A stretch of DNA of 64,000 bases from Sequoia sempervirens. Lineage: Eukaryota > Streptophyta > Pinopsida > Cupressales > Cupressaceae. The notes below the pieces were generated by a model, which worked only from the letters and a program-made list of their open reading frames with translations, was not told the origin of the DNA and made no database searches. The position numbers and the translations under genes were made by a program. Below are positions 44,213 through 57,880 of this stretch, piece after piece (the first letter of the stretch is position 1; each line of letters starts with the position of its first letter). The stretch lies in NCBI GenBank assembly GCA_007258455.2, contig VDFB02252616.1, positions 119,262,552-119,326,551 on the forward strand, written 5' to 3'.

Positions 44213-45800
44213 AAATTAGTGATTAGTTTATTTTCTTTTTGCATTATATTGTTAATCAATAAATGTTATCACCACAACCATATCTACATATATTTTTTAA
44301 CCTACAAAAGTAATGACATACTGATAGGTTTAGTTTAGTAGCAACAATTTATAATATAGAATTTTCATGATTTCTTATTAGGTTCTTTTCTAGATTAGTA
44401 ACTTGCTTACTATATTGACTAGAGATACCTAGAACTTTTCTAGTTGTTACACATACAGTATAGGAACCATCTTAAGCAATACGTCCCTGGTTGATGATTA
44501 AATGTAAATTCCTAATAAAGGATGATCCAATCCATTGGGTAGATGTGTAATAAAACAATGCTCCACATCATTAGGTAAGAAGGGTGACCTACAATACTAT
44601 AACATTATAAATTATCACCATTGACAATTTTACACTAGGTTTAGCTCCCCCTCATGTGCCTAAACCCAATTGTGCTCTTAATTTTCTTGTTTTATGGTCC
44701 TCTTTGGAAAATTAAGATTAATTTGGTAATTATGATTTAATATTTATTTAACAACACCTAAAGACCCAAAATATGTCTAGACTAGGGCTCTAACACCCTT
44801 GTCTAGCCTGTTTTGGCCCTAATTTAAATATGTCATTGTCAACATTGTAATATTTATAAATTTAATTTTGTTTGTTGGCTTTGATAATTAATTTAGTGAG
44901 AATTAAATAAATGCATATAAATACAATTCATTTTCACCATTTCAAATCCTAGTGAATTGATTGAACAATTGAGCATCCTAAAAATCAGGCAAGAGCATAA
45001 TTAGTAGAGTTTATAATAACTATTATCAGTCAAGATTCATGTTAGCAATGCATCAACTTTTAATACGAGTTTGTTCATGTTTTGTGTTTATTTATTTTGT
45101 GTTCATTTGTTTTTATGAGTACTAACACTTGCATGAATTCAAATCAAGCATCAAAATTTTTCCCTAGAGAATAACCAAAACTGAATTGGTTGAAGGATAT
45201 GGGAAGGTGCAAGCCATGAAAAAAGAAGGGAAAGACCATTAGGGCTTCAAAGAAGCCTACCGTTATCGAAGAAAATCCCAAACCTGAGAACCAACCCAAG
45301 ATTCCTAATGATGAAACTCTACCACATGCCCTCACATGTCTCAAGTTGGAGAGAGCCTCCAAAAAAAATCTAAGGCTAAGAAACCCTCCGCATTTAGAGA
45401 TTTTCCAATAGGATGTGGACCAAGTGCACCTTTATTGACTAGAGAGGAGAAGGAGTGCCTGCGTGCACCTCCTACATCACCCAAGAGGGATGATGTAAAT
45501 TCATATGAGGATCCAGAGGAATGTCCTCTTTCCATTAATGAGGGAATTGTTTAGAGTGGAAAATTTTTTGTAAATAAGGATTAGTGTAAATCCATATTTA
45601 ATATAAATAAAGAAAGTCTTTTTGTTGTTGATTAAGTGCACGAACTTGAAGACTTTTTTTGATGTGAACACAAACGTGTATATCTCTTTTATATTACATC
45701 TTGTGTACATAGTATTGTGTAGATGCTATAATTTTAATGTAGAATCCTTGTGTTAAGATACGCTAAACATGACTATGATGCAGGTTGAGTGTGAGTCATT
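44213..45800. other. Unassigned, probably G1 upstream sequence
   Basis: Because H split G1 at CTATT, this DNA should continue the leader or LTR of G1 on the minus strand, but I found no primer site or LTR edge. A plus-strand frame at 45,336-45,554 (SAFRDFPIGCGPSAPLLTRE) is short and unrecognised. Confidence 0.35.
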
Positions 45801-46900
45801 ATGGTGACCACTAGACGAGAAGTGGATAGTAGTGAACATGACACTAGGCCAAGCAAGAGGCTAGACCAAATCCTGGAACTCCTAAACCAAAAAGAAACCT
45901 GAATGGACCATTTAGAACTAGAGGTCTGAGGGGTTTGGGAAGATTAGAATATTAGGAATGAGGTGCTTGACCAAGGAGAAAGGGCCCAAGGGTATCTTAA
46001 TCAGGGTCAAATTGAGGATGAACTGGGGAAGGACCTTAAGAAAGTAGCACCATTGAAATGGGATGGCAAGGCCATCAAAGATGGAGTTGAGGTTTGGATC
46101 ATAGAGGTGGAAAAATACTTTGGGCTCCATAACCTGTCAGACCAAACCAAGGTTGCTTGGTCCACATATCAATTGTATGGAGAGGCAACTACTTGTTGGG
46201 ACAAAGAGAAGGTAGAAGGGAGACTTCTACTAGAGGAGATCACATGGGAATTTTTCCTCCAATATTTTAGGAAAAGGTGGCTACCATAGATTTTCTTTGA
46301 CAAAAAGATGACAAAATTTCAAAATCTAACCCAGGGTGGCCTGACTATAGTTCAGTACTGGGAGAAGTTTACCAAATTGCTCAAGTATGTGCTGCAGTAC
46401 CAATCCGATGAGCATTTTGGATTCAAAATTTTATACTGGTATTAAGACCCCACATTGGAGTTGAGGTGGACCTTCACAATCCCCTTACGATGGAAAAATA
46501 TTTTGAGAAGGCCATTAAGTAAGAACAAAAGTTGCAACAGTTTCCAATCTTCGCAAGGGTTCATACTTCAAGCCTCAGTTTAGAAACAAAAAGTTTTAGA
46601 AGGGTTATGGAAAAAAGGGAAATAACTACCATCAAATAAAAAATTTGAAATGAGAAGGAGACCCTCCAAAAAAGGAAGAAGGAAACCAAGGTGGAAGGAA
46701 TAAAAGGGATAATAAGAGCAGCAACAACTTTAACAGTAACCAAAGGTACTCAAAAGAGGATAGGTCTAGAGGTTGAAAAGGACCGTGTGATGGATGTTAC
46801 ACTTGTGGGGGATACCATTATGCATCTAATTTCCCTTGGAAATCAAAACCATGAAATGAAGGAAACCAATAGTAGATCCTGCAACACAAGATCCATGCGG
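45801..46900 (+). pseudogene. Chromovirus C gag
   Basis: The frame opens at 45,801 (MVTTRREVDSSEHDTRPSKR). TGA and TAG stops lie before 45,963. The capsid domain reads LKWDGKAIKDGVEVWIIEVE, KYFGLHNLSDQTKVAWSTYQ, ATTCWDKEK and FFLQYFRKRWLP. After a TAG (expected Gln) it continues IFFDKKMTKFQNLTQGG and QYWEKFTKLLKYV. In another frame near 46,785, CDGCYTCGGYHYASNFP is a zinc knuckle whose last Cys is Phe. Confidence 0.82.
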
Positions 46901-47515
46901 TAGTGGATAATAGGCAAGAAGAGTACCAGGATTCTTCAATATGATTGACGAGTAAGCTTTATGGTCGAAATTTTTCTATTTTGATAGATACTAGAGCTAC
47001 TAAGTGTTTTATAGATCCTAGAATGATTTCTAAGCTACCCATTTGACTTGAATATTTGGTATACTCATGGTCTGTTTAGTATGGAAATCGAGTAGAGCGG
47101 GAAGTGGATTCATGCTTCTTTTGCAATGAGTTAGAACATCCTATTCTTGACCCAAGTTGACTTTTAAATGGCACCTCTAGGATCCTATGATGCAATGTTA
47201 GGAATCAACTAGCTAACTAAGCAAAAAGCCATTGTAAATTGTGAGGATAAGATGGTGAGCTATTTGGATGACTTTGGGTACTTGGATGAGATACATGGGA
47301 TATAAAGACCCTTGAAGCTTAGGAAAATTTCAGCTATGCAGCTCAAGAGGGCTCAAAGGAAGGGTTGTGTCATTTATGCTATGCATGTCAGAGAACCCAA
47401 AAATGAGAAACCATACCTAGATGATTAACCAATCCTTAGGAAATTTCGGGATGTGTTTCCTGAAGATCTCATCGAGATGCCTCCAAAATGAGAATTCGAT
47501 TTCTCCATTGATCTA
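46901..47515 (+). pseudogene. Chromovirus C protease, degraded
   Basis: Translation is broken in all frames. Fragments such as ILIDTRATKCFID near 46,975 (where Asp-Thr-Gly reads Asp-Thr-Arg) fit the expected protease position between zinc knuckle and RT. Confidence 0.5.
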
Positions 47516-48790
47516 GTGCTGGGAGTTGAGCCTCATTCTAAGGCCCTGTACATGATGACCACCACAAAGCTTTATGAATTGAAAGTCCAGTTACATGAGC
47601 TGTTATGCAAGAGGCTTATTAGAATCAGTGTGTCACCATGGGGAGCACCGGTTATCTTTGTGAAAAAGAAGGATGGAACCTTATATTTGTGTATTGATTA
47701 TTGGATCTTGAACAAGGAAACCATCAAGAATTGATATCCCCTTTTGAGGATTGATGAATTATTTGATCAGATGAAGGGAGTGACAATATTCTAAAAAATA
47801 GATCTTAGATCTGGTTGCCATTAGTTGAGAATAAAGGGAGAAGATATTCCAAAGAATTCTTTTCGAACTTGGTATGGACATTACAAGTTCACTGTTGTAC
47901 CATTTGGATTCACCAACACACCTGCAACCTTCATGAATCTTATGAACAGTGTGTTTTGAGATTGTTTGGATGATTTTTTCCTAATATTTATTGATGACAT
48001 TTTGGTTTATTCTAGGTCTATTAAGGAACATGATCAACACTTGAGGATAGTCTTACGACGTCTGAGGGAAAAGAAGCTTTTTGGAAAGCTATCTAAGTGC
48101 TTGTTTTATCAGGATAGGGTGCATTACCTAGGGAAAATTATCTTAGTTGAGGGAGTCTCTATGGTTCTTGAAAAGATAAAAGCAATCATGGAATGGCTGG
48201 TGCCTCAGAGTGTGGTAGAGGTACAAAGCTTTATGGGCCTTGCTAGATATTACAAAACATTTATGCAAGGGTTTTCTTGAATTGTAGCCTCGATAACATC
48301 TCTCCCAAAGAAAGGAGAAACGTTTGAGTGGATTGAGAAGTATGAAAAAGCTTTCCAACTCCTGAAAGAGAAGCTCACACCAACCCTAGTGCTGAATATT
48401 TCAGATCCCAATGGTCAATTCTCAATGATCACAGATGCTTTAGAAGATGATGTAGGAGTAGTGTTAATGCAAGATTGATAAGTAGTGACGTATGAGTCAA
48501 GGAAGCTGAAACAACATGAAGTAAATTACACACCACACAATCTAGAATTAGTAGCTATAGTGCATGGCTTATAGATGTGCAAAAATTATCTTTTGGGGTA
48601 GCTGTTTGAATTGAAAATGAATCATTTGGGATTGAGATACATTTTCACTCAACCAAACCTCAATGTACGACAAAGGAGATGGCTAGAATTCCTTAATGAG
48701 TATGACTTTGGAATTGAGTATATAAAAGGAAAATAAAATAGAGTGGTAGATAGTAGAAGAAGACATCTGGTAGCCATGAAGGAAGCTGGT
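47516..48790 (+). pseudogene. Chromovirus C RT and RNase H
   Basis: RT motifs: [80 protein letters not shown] and FFLIFIDDILVYSRS. The catalytic tetrad is FIDD instead of YVDD. Then LGKIILVEGVSMVLEKIKAI and VQSFMGLARYYKTFMQGFS. RNase H: FSMITDALEDDVGVVLMQD and YESRKLKQHEVNYTPHNLEL. About ten in-frame stops are present. Confidence 0.9.
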
Positions 48791-50040
48791 CCTAGAAGAA
48801 GTTCACAATGCACCATATTCAGGACATCTTGGAGTTATAAAGATGATTGCAGAATTGAAAACTTTGTATTATTGGCCGAGACTCAAGAAGGACATAGTGG
48901 AATACGTAGCTAGGTGCTTGGAGTGTCAGCAAGTTAAGGCTGAGCACGTGCATCCAATAGGGATCCTTTACCCTCATGATATACATGAATACAAATGGTA
49001 AGTGATCAACATGGAATTTATATAGGGGTTACCTCTAAGTAAGAACATACATGATGTCATTCTGGTAGTATTTGATAAGTTGACTAAGGTGACACTTTTA
49101 TTCTAGAGAATCTTAAGGATGGATTGTTTACCTTGGCCAAGAAATTTTTCCAAGAGATCTTCCGCTTACATGGAGTGCCAAAAACCACTATATTCGACAA
49201 AGATACACAAATGACATCAAGGTTCTGGACAACCTTGAATACATCATTGGGGACTAAGCTAAATTTTGGTTCAACCTATCATCCTTAGACTGACGGTCAA
49301 ACCAAGAGAGTGAATCAGGTAGTAGAATATCTCCTTCAGATGTACTACATAGATCAATAGTATAAATGGGAAGAGTATCTACCACTAATAAAATTTTCTT
49401 ATAACAACTCCCATCATGCATCCTTAGGTATGGAACCTTTCAAGGCTCTGTATGGGCGAAAGTGTTATACTCCCATTAGTTGGGATAGATTAGAAGACAA
49501 GATCATAATGGGTCTTGACATGCTAAAAGAGATGGAAGAGTAGATTGAAGGAGGCAGAAGATAGACAAAAGAGCTACGCCGATCGAAATAGAACCTTTAG
49601 CCAGTTTGTAGTCGGGGATAAGGTCCTTTTAAGAGTTGAGCCACATAATAGCTCTACTACCTTTGGGAAATCAGCCAAGCTAGCTCCAAGACACGTGGGC
49701 CCATTTGATGTGTTGGAAGTATTCAACCCGGTTGCATAAAAATTTTCTCTACCACCTGCTCTAGCTCGAATCCATAATGTGTTTCATATTTATTTGCTTA
49801 AACTATACCACCTAGATGCATCTCATATACTTGATTGGCATTCCTTATAGGTAGAGGATTTAAAAGTGGTGCTAGTGGATCCCATTAGAATTCTGGATAG
49901 ACACAACATCAAGTTGCAGAACATAGACATTGTTCAATATAAGGTCCAATGGGATTAGTATTATGAGGACAGTGCTACATGGGAGGATGCATAGGAGATA
50001 GAACACTCCTTTTCTCATTTTCTTTCTCAGATAAATTATT
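48791..50040 (+). pseudogene. Chromovirus C integrase and chromodomain
   Basis: Integrase: SGHLGVIKMIAELKTLYYWP, ARCLECQQVKAEH, FIxGLPLSKN with Trp replaced by stop, then FDKDTQMTSRFWTTLNTSLG and TDGQTKRVNQVVEYLLQMYY. The C-terminal domain follows at 49,545-49,739 (FVVGDKVLLRVEPHN, LAPRHVGPFDVLEVFNPVA). A chromodomain is at 49,860-50,030: DPIRILDRHNIKLQNIDIVQ, YKVQWD and EDSATWEDA. Chromodomains steer these elements to methylated-histone chromatin. Stops and shifts break it. Confidence 0.88.
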
Positions 50041-50186
50041 GATGATTTGCTATATACTATTACTTAAAATTTTATATTTGTGTGTTATGATGTTTTGGAT
50101 TGGAAACAGTATGATGTAATGAACATATGTTAGTCAATTTTGTTTGATTAGACATCGGGATGATGTCTCTCTCTAGTGGGGAAGAA

Positions 50187-50645
50187 TGCCACATCTCAAT
50201 TTCATTGCTTGTATTTAATAATGTTGAGTTAATTGAAATATTTGGTAAATGGAATTTATAATTTAATATTTATGGATATGATAAATGTAATGGTATTTAA
50301 AAAATAATTATCTTTCAATTTTATGATTTAAATAAAGAGTTATTTCATAAGGATTATCGATTAAAGGTTACTAATAAAGTTGGAAAGTGCAAGAACGTGT
50401 GTAGGAACAGGTTGAAGAGTGAGAACTTGGTTGAGGTAGGAATGCTTAGCTAGAAGACAAACAGTAAGGATGGAATCTAGAATCTCACACACCATAGTAG
50501 ACCATGAAATTTGCATTTGTTTGTAATTGATAAATATCATTCTTGTTTGTATGGATTTAAAATTTGGTTAAATAAGTGATCTTGTGAAAGAAATGAATCT
50601 AATACATCCTTGTCTTAATCTATCTACCTCAAAGTTTGATATAAA
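50187..50645 (+). repeat. Probable LTR of chromovirus C
   Basis: A purine tract AGTGGGGAAGAA (50,175-50,186) precedes TGCCACATCTCAATTTC, the expected 3' LTR start after the chromodomain. The end is uncertain. TGGTATTAGAAATG at 50,647 looks like an altered initiator-Met primer site, which would put the LTR end just before it. No second copy was found upstream of gag. Confidence 0.5.
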
Positions 50646-50760
50646 ATGGTATTAGAAATGCATTTGATCATATACAATTATCATAAGGAGAAACCACACA
50701 TATACGGGTATATATATATAGGGGTGAAACCACATATATACAGGCATATATATATAGATA
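50646..50760. repeat. Short AT-rich repeats
   Basis: GAAACCACAYATATAC and TATATATATA occur twice, 50,692-50,760. The Copia-like element inserted at the end of this tract. Confidence 0.6.
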
Positions 50761-50765
50761 TACAA

Positions 50766-51174
50766 TGTTGGTGTGAATAAATGTCTTGTACCTAATTAAT
50801 TCACTTACTAGGGACTTAGGGGACATATTCACATGCTAAGTTTACTTAGGTCCTAAGATTCTTTCTAGAAGGTGTTAGTTGTCATTATTTGTCATCTTAT
50901 CTCTTGACAACTAACACACGTGACCTAGGTAGTTGTGATAAGTTGTCTCATATCATATGCTTAAGACACTTGCCATAATCTTATGAAATATTATGTCTCA
51001 CCTTGGATATATAACCAAGGGATCTCTACTACATTGTACACACAACTCCATTCATACTTTTTGCATTCATTGATAGGAATACAATTTATTCTTGTCATAT
51101 TGATCTTCTGAGTATTTTGTGCTTTCCATAGGACTTTATATCTTGGGTGGCTATCTCCATAGCCAAATCTTACA
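50766..51174 (+). repeat. Copia-like 5' LTR
   Basis: Pairs with 54,073-54,483 at high identity; followed by the primer-binding-site-like TGGTATTAGATC at 51,175. Confidence 0.92.
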
Positions 51175-54072
51175 TGGTATTAGATCAAGTTGAGTGCCTT
51201 TGGTTAGTATTTTAGGAGATATTGAGTGAAATCTTGTATTTTCTTGAAGCAATGAGTATGCTCTTCTCTTGCATCTTTAGATGATCTAGAGAATAAAAAA
51301 AGTGTGATAGAAATACCAAATTTTAGGGGGGTTACTTTTTTGGATTTATATTGCAGGTGCATCTTGGGAGTTTGTTGCATCAGAATTGAACTCACCATTG
51401 CATCTAGAGTGTCTGAAAAAAGTCGTATTTTCCTTTTGTTTTGTCCCAGTTGGACATTGGAGGCCAAAGCTGCAAGGGTTTGAAGTTGGGTGTTGGTTGC
51501 CAGATTCAGAAGGTAGCCATATTTTCATAGTAGTTTGGGTCAAAACAAACACTTCTATTGCATTCGGGAGGCCCAAAAAACTAAATATTGACTACCAAAT
51601 CATTGATTTTTGACACTTTCAGTTGAAGGCTGAGGCAAATTTTTTTTCCCAGGTAGGCCGTACGGCCCCCAAGGTTGTCTTATTTTTGCAGAATAAATTA
51701 TTGCAAAAATAATTTCTGCGGGTTTGCCAAAATTTTGGGGCAAAAATTAATTAAAAATCTAGGCAATATATTTTTGGTATCGAAATATTCATCTAGAGAT
51801 TCCTTCATACTTGGCTTGCAAATCTGATCAAATTGTCCTCGTTCAGTGTGGAAAGAATATCATTGTCAAATCGCTTCATTTACTGGCTACAAGGTACACC
51901 GTCTATCGGCTATCATTAGGGTGTTACATTTAAGTGTTTGCTCGATGGTCAAGGCAATAAATGACTACATTACATCTGCTAGCTGCAGTCAAAGCAAGGA
52001 GGGTACACTATATTTACTCTACCAACTGTCATTTAGCCTTGGTCACTGCCTGACCTTCTTAGCATACAATTGCTGTTGAATCTTTGCTTACTCAATGTAC
52101 CAAGTTGATTTCCTACATCCCACATCACATATCCAAGGTCATTCGTCGTTGGTGGTATCCTCCTCGGTGTACCCTCTAATCTCCATTAGTTGCTCATTGC
52201 TGTACCTGGTCATAGATCTCCATTCGCCATCCATCCTCTTACCTATCAAATCGACAGGTTAAATCTCAGGGTTTAATCACTTGTCAGTCAGTATGAAATC
52301 ATTTTGATTTACATTACATCTTGGTTTGTCTGCATTCATTACCTCTCCTATCAACTGCAAATTTTCACCAACTGATTTCCTTCATCATCCTCTCTATTGT
52401 CAATACGGTGTACAATTTTCTATGATCAGATTGGTCCAATTAGATATATTGAGGCATCCTTTCCTACGGTTCCTGTCAGATCATGATTAGCACATGACAT
52501 CATAAGTTTATATGTATGTTTTGAATATTAAAATATTTTGTTAATAGCCGACTACCATCTTTGTTGTTATCAACATTATTAAAAGTTTTTATTTTATTTC
52601 AAAACTTTGTATTAAAATTTTAAGGCTAAGCAAAAGTTTTGGTTGACTATTGAGGAAAACCTGTGGGGTGGGGTGGCCCCTAGGTGGCACGGCCACTAGG
52701 GCACCACCCCCGCTCCGCCCATTCCGCCCGCCCACCGCCCATGGTGGCGGCAGTTAAAAACATTTTTTTAAACAAATTTTCTCAACAATGATCAAATGGT
52801 GCAACCAGGGGCCGCATTTTTGTGCCTATTTAGTATTGATTTTTTGCACCTAGTTAGTGTGAAAGGTCATTTTCTAGGCCTTTTTTTCATTTTTGCATAA
52901 CTTTTGATCTAGATGGAAAAAATTTACAAACAAAATATCGTCAAAAAGATGGAAATCTCAACTTTCCAATGGTATAGGCGTTTCTTCAAAATTTTGCTGT
53001 TTGGTTGCATTTATTTCTTGTCAAAGTTAGATGTCTAAGTTTCACTCCCGAGCTCGTAACTTTTGCTTTGTTCCTCTATTTTTTGTGATTCTTGTGGTGT
53101 TGGAAAGGTCTCTTCGAGCTCTTCAAAGTTACTCATGCAATTTTTCCCTAATTTGCATCATGTTTGTTGTTCTCTTTGTAATGTTGTAATCACACTAAAA
53201 TAAAGTGCCACAATCAGTGTACTTTGTCGTATTTTATGCTTCTTTGGATTGATCTATGTATCTTGTATTAGTTCCTATATACTCAGTGAAGGCAATGGCT
53301 GGTTATCCATGCATTTCAGTGTGATGGAATAGATACCATATAGACACTCCTATTTCACAAGCAATCTACCTATCTTCAGTAGTTCAATTCTACATCTAGA
53401 GACTTGGTACTTGTCTCTAGCTGAGATAGGGATATACCAATCTGTCAAGAGAGTGTCTAGTTGATACTCGTATAGTTGTCTTGGTTCTTACCTTATTCTT
53501 GTTGTAGTGTAGATTCATCTATATTTCTTCATCAACAGATTATGCAGTTACTCATGAGTTGACAGTTTTAGCTCAGTCACTAGTTATGTGGCATCTTTTG
53601 TAGTTGTACCTGATCCTTTCCATCAATGTTTTTCACAGTTTGGCATTCTTTTCAATTTTTGTTTGGAGGACTCATCATCATCCTTTGTCCACTCTACATC
53701 AGTCTTCACATTGTTCTACATTGTCTCCTTCTTAGTTAATATTGGGAACTCCTGACATTGTGACATTTGAGTTGAGACTCGCCATTGAGGGGGGGAGGTT
53801 GCATGGAATTTATTCATTATCTCTTATCGTGGGGAATTTTTCCTCACACATAATTTTTTCCTTCTTATCTTTGAGACAACATTTTTCTTGTTTTGTTTCT
53901 CTCTTTTGGGGAGGAGTTTTGTCCCACTAAGTTTTCTCCTTTTCTCAGTTTGTGAGAGATTGCATTGCATTTGTACATGGGTACCTAACATGGCCTAGTA
54001 GCTGAGACCCATCTTTGCATCTTGGTGCTATTTACATAATAATCTACTCCCTAAGTTGCACTTATGGGAGGG
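51175..54072 (+). other. Interior of the Copia-like element
   Basis: No coding region supported. A GC-rich patch around 52,668-52,750 (GGTGGGGTGGCCCC, CCGCCCATTCCGCCC) stands out in AT-rich DNA. Shortly before the 3' LTR, GACTCGCCATTGAGGGGGGGA (near 53,780) resembles the purine-rich 3' ends of Copia elements. Confidence 0.6.
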
Positions 54073-54483
54073 TGTTGGTGTGAAAAAATGTCTTGTACCT
54101 AGTTAATTCACTTACTAGGGACTTAGGGGAAATATTCACATGTTAAGTTTACTTAGTTCCTAAGATTCTTTCTAGAAGGTGTTAGTTGTCATTAGTTGTC
54201 ATCTTATCTCTTGACAACTAAAACATGTGACCTAGGTAGTTGCGATAAGTTATCTCATGTCATATGATTAAGAAAATTGTCATAATCTTATGACAGATCT
54301 CATGTCTCACCTTGGCTATATAGCCAAGGGGTCTCTAATACATTGTACACACAACTCCATTCACACTTTTTGCATTCATTGATAGGAATACACTTTATTC
54401 TTGTCATATTGATCTTCTAAGTATTTTGTGCTTTCCATAGGCCTTTAGATCTTGGGTGGCTATCTCCATAGCCAAATCTTACA
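54073..54483 (+). repeat. Copia-like 3' LTR
   Basis: TGTTGGTG...TTACA, followed by TACAA target duplication at 54,484-54,488. Confidence 0.92.
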
Positions 54484-54488
54484 TACAA

Positions 54489-57400
54489 TATATAAAATAT
54501 TACCATAAGCTTCAAAAAGCTATGAGAGTGGTTTCATTCATAACTCCCATAATGAATGGGGAAGGAGCTGACCCCTAAGTACTCGAAAATGGAAGGAAGT
54601 GGGAAGCTAAGTGATAATGGCATGGGTAGAAGAATAATGACCACTAACACCAAAGATAGCAATGAAGATATTCTCATAGAGAGGGGGAAATTTGATGGAG
54701 GAAATCTAGCAAAAAGCTAGGTGAAGTAAAAGAAAAATTGACAGAGAAAGGGGAAAGACGACCAAACAGGGTGTTGTTGCCAACTACAACCAAGGAAAAA
54801 GCACAAGGATTTGCATCGAAGAGAGGTGATTCCGAATGCTACATTTGATGTTTCCATTTCTATTGAATCATACTAGTCCTCATGCTCTATTTTGAATGGA
54901 TCATGCATTTTATCTATGTTTAGAATGCTTGAAGACTATGCTCTTGACATGTAGTAAACCCATGGATTTGTAAAATGTGTTTCGGTCATGGTAGTGCCAA
55001 CCATGTATTTTACATTATTAGCCATACTTCAAGGTTGAGCCACTATATGTGAGCCCCATCCTTTGGATACCTTGTATGCGTGGGTTTGGGATGAACACCC
55101 ATGATAGGTTATCACCCACATGATACATCAACCCTTGTAGCTGTGGTCATTCAACCTGGAATTGTCATTGCATTTCATTTATTTGGTTAACTCCATTCTT
55201 TATATTTCATATTTGATGTGTCAGATGGACACCGTCATGGAGTTTGATTTACTATATGAGTAACATTATATGGTCAAATAGTTAGTACCATTCGATGGTT
55301 ATCATTATTCTTTATGAGCTCTGTAAACTTCTATCTAATGCTAGCCGAGTGATTCATATCATCTTGTTACCCTTTCTACAAATGAACGACATGCATTGTG
55401 CTAACCATGTTTGTTATCACACCCATCATTTCAGTGAGGTGAATGTGTGATCGTGCCCTACTAAAAGCATGGGCCGAACAATACACGTATTGTTCCCTAT
55501 TGTTTCATAAGCCATCAATAGTCTTTTCCTATATAGATAAAGAGGGGGGTTTAGGAATGATCCAAATTTTTCATGGATAACCCTCAACTGAATGTGTATA
55601 ATGTTCAACAAATGCTTAAGGTGGTTGTTGTGTCACCTATGTTTGACCATCTCAGGCCGTGGGTTATAATAAGTTAACCGAATCGTTACCCTCTTATGAG
55701 ATATTTTGATACTCTTATTTTTATATATATGTATCTATATATGTATGTATGTATATATGTATATACATGTTCATTGTCATTTAAAATTCATTGTGTAAAT
55801 TTAGGCTGATACATATTTATATTGTATTCACTTGATGCTTATTGATGAATGGTACCATCACTATGATCAGATGAACCATAGCACAATAAATAACAAGTAA
55901 AAATGAAGGTGCATGATGTTCATTGATATCATGATATAATGCTTATTGGCACCGTGTGTTGAAGATTGTTACATTGTTAGAACAAAGCAACCAACATTAT
56001 AGTGTTATGATTTTCTTTAAAACAAATATTAAGATGGTGAATAAAACTGAATGATAGGTGGACTTCTTTTGGCTAGAAAATGAATGAGTATAGAACACAA
56101 CATTTTTGTGGATTGAAGGATTATTTATATATTCAATAAAATTCTGATTGTTCTCTGGAACTGATTATTTTTAGTCTTACAAAACATCCATGTTCATTTG
56201 AAATTGATATATGATCCCTATGAGAGACAAGTGAATTGTTATTTTAGTATTTTTCACTGTACTTAAATTGAGGTTGGCTATTATTGAAAGATCAAATGGA
56301 ATACCTAAATGAAGATAATACTTTATCTAAATATGGAACCTATATGCAAGGTAGATTTTTCTTCTAATATTCAAAATGTATATGCATATTCTATTTTGTG
56401 TTATTTCCAGGCATATATGTGTACATGCATAAATGCATCATTTATGCACGTGCACATACATGTGGTATACCTTTTGATTTCATCTTGAGTTACTCATTTA
56501 TTAAGATTGCTTAACTTTTTTTGCAAAGTGAAGAACTACAGATATGGAATAGTGTTGAATTGCAATACAAATCTTAATGGAAAGATAGTTGTATGATGAA
56601 TAGATGAATGGATATACCAGATTTTAGATGGAATAATTGTTGATGATAATGAAATGGAATGATATAAAAGTACTATGGTAGACTGTAGCACACTAGAATA
56701 TGGTGCTAATAGATGGTTTAAAAGGGAGGGATACCCCTTGCTAAGATGAGATTTTCTTCCAAGAATGGGTGCCAAAGAGTGTAAATTTTCTTTTCCAAAT
56801 CTAACCTGAGTTGCATTTTATGTAGCATGAACTTGGCCAAGCTTTGTAGTCATTTTTATTATTATTACAGAACAAGATTATTTAATATTTATCCTCTCTA
56901 TTATTTCATTTATTACCTAACATGGAACTTGCGTATTCTAACAATAGATAGAAATGCATGTAGTTAGGCACACAGTTTCCACCTTGCAAACTGTATCTCT
57001 TACTAAGTGTTCTGTGCAAGGTTGGGTAGTCTTCACCCAATTGAAGAATTCTAGGGAAGCATTGCTTCGTGGTTGGGTGGAAAAGCACCTCAACCATGTT
57101 CTCATCCACTAGTGGAGGCAAGCTGTCATAAATGAATTATATTGGAATCCTAATTTATGTACTTGTATCATTGATGTAAATGATGTAATTGATGTATTGA
57201 CTTAGAGGCGTTTGAATGCCAAGTCAAACCTTGTAAATTGATTATTGACATTTGGAAATGAATATATATTCAGATTCTATTTTTTTTAATTTATGGACAC
57301 GAAATTGCTAAATAGAAATAGCTATGGGATTTATGTCATAAATTTTATATTCATAATGTCAATTTTATTTAATTTTTGAGGAAAATTCAATTGGGCATGT

Positions 57401-57880
57401 TACAATTTAGAGGGTGAAAAATTAACTACTAAAAAGGGGGATCTCCCTTAAGGGCTAACTTCACTCTACACTAGGTTCAATTGATAGTTTAAGTTCACCT
57501 AAATATGATTTGATTATCTTTTTTATAATTTTTTTTTTCTAAATAGAAAATTTGAAATTTCTAACAATTTCTTAAGGGAAACAAATTGGTGAAGAAATCA
57601 AGTACAATAAAAAATTAAATACAAATTTTTAATAATAAAAATGGAAATTACATGCAATGAGGAGCTTGAGGTTAAAATATATGGAAGCGTCTACCTAAGA
57701 CACCAACATGAGATGAGGATGTCCATGAGATACATTGTTGTCTAGTCTATAAACAAAATGAAACATACAAATAGGCATGAAATTATCACCTTAAAATAAA
57801 GAGAAACTACAATTTTGAAGAAAATGATTAACAAAGTCTATACTATAATATGAAAATAAAATAAAATAAAAATCTAGAAA
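54489..57880. other. AT-rich region, no gene supported
   Basis: Only short frames without motifs. A TATG/TATA microsatellite lies at about 55,717-55,770. A minus frame at 56,906-57,121 (PPLVDENMVEVLFHPTTKQC) has a protein-like composition but no match I recognise. Confidence 0.5.

Larger units (their letters stand above)
50766..54483 (+). mobile_element. Copia-like element without pol
   Basis: The LTRs of 409 and 411 bp, TGTTGGTGTG...AAATCTTACA, are flanked by the exact 5-bp target duplication TACAA (50,761-50,765 and 54,484-54,488). A primer-like TGGTATTAGATC follows the 5' LTR, and GGGAGGGTG precedes the 3' LTR. The 2.9-kb interior has no gag, RT or integrase. It is a large-retrotransposon-derivative type element, mobilised by others. 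Confidence 0.92.

Noticed and set aside
54489..57880. Short ORFs such as 56,906-57,121 as genes
   Set aside because: No motif, no splice structure and no similarity I recognise; lengths are ordinary for chance frames in AT-rich DNA.
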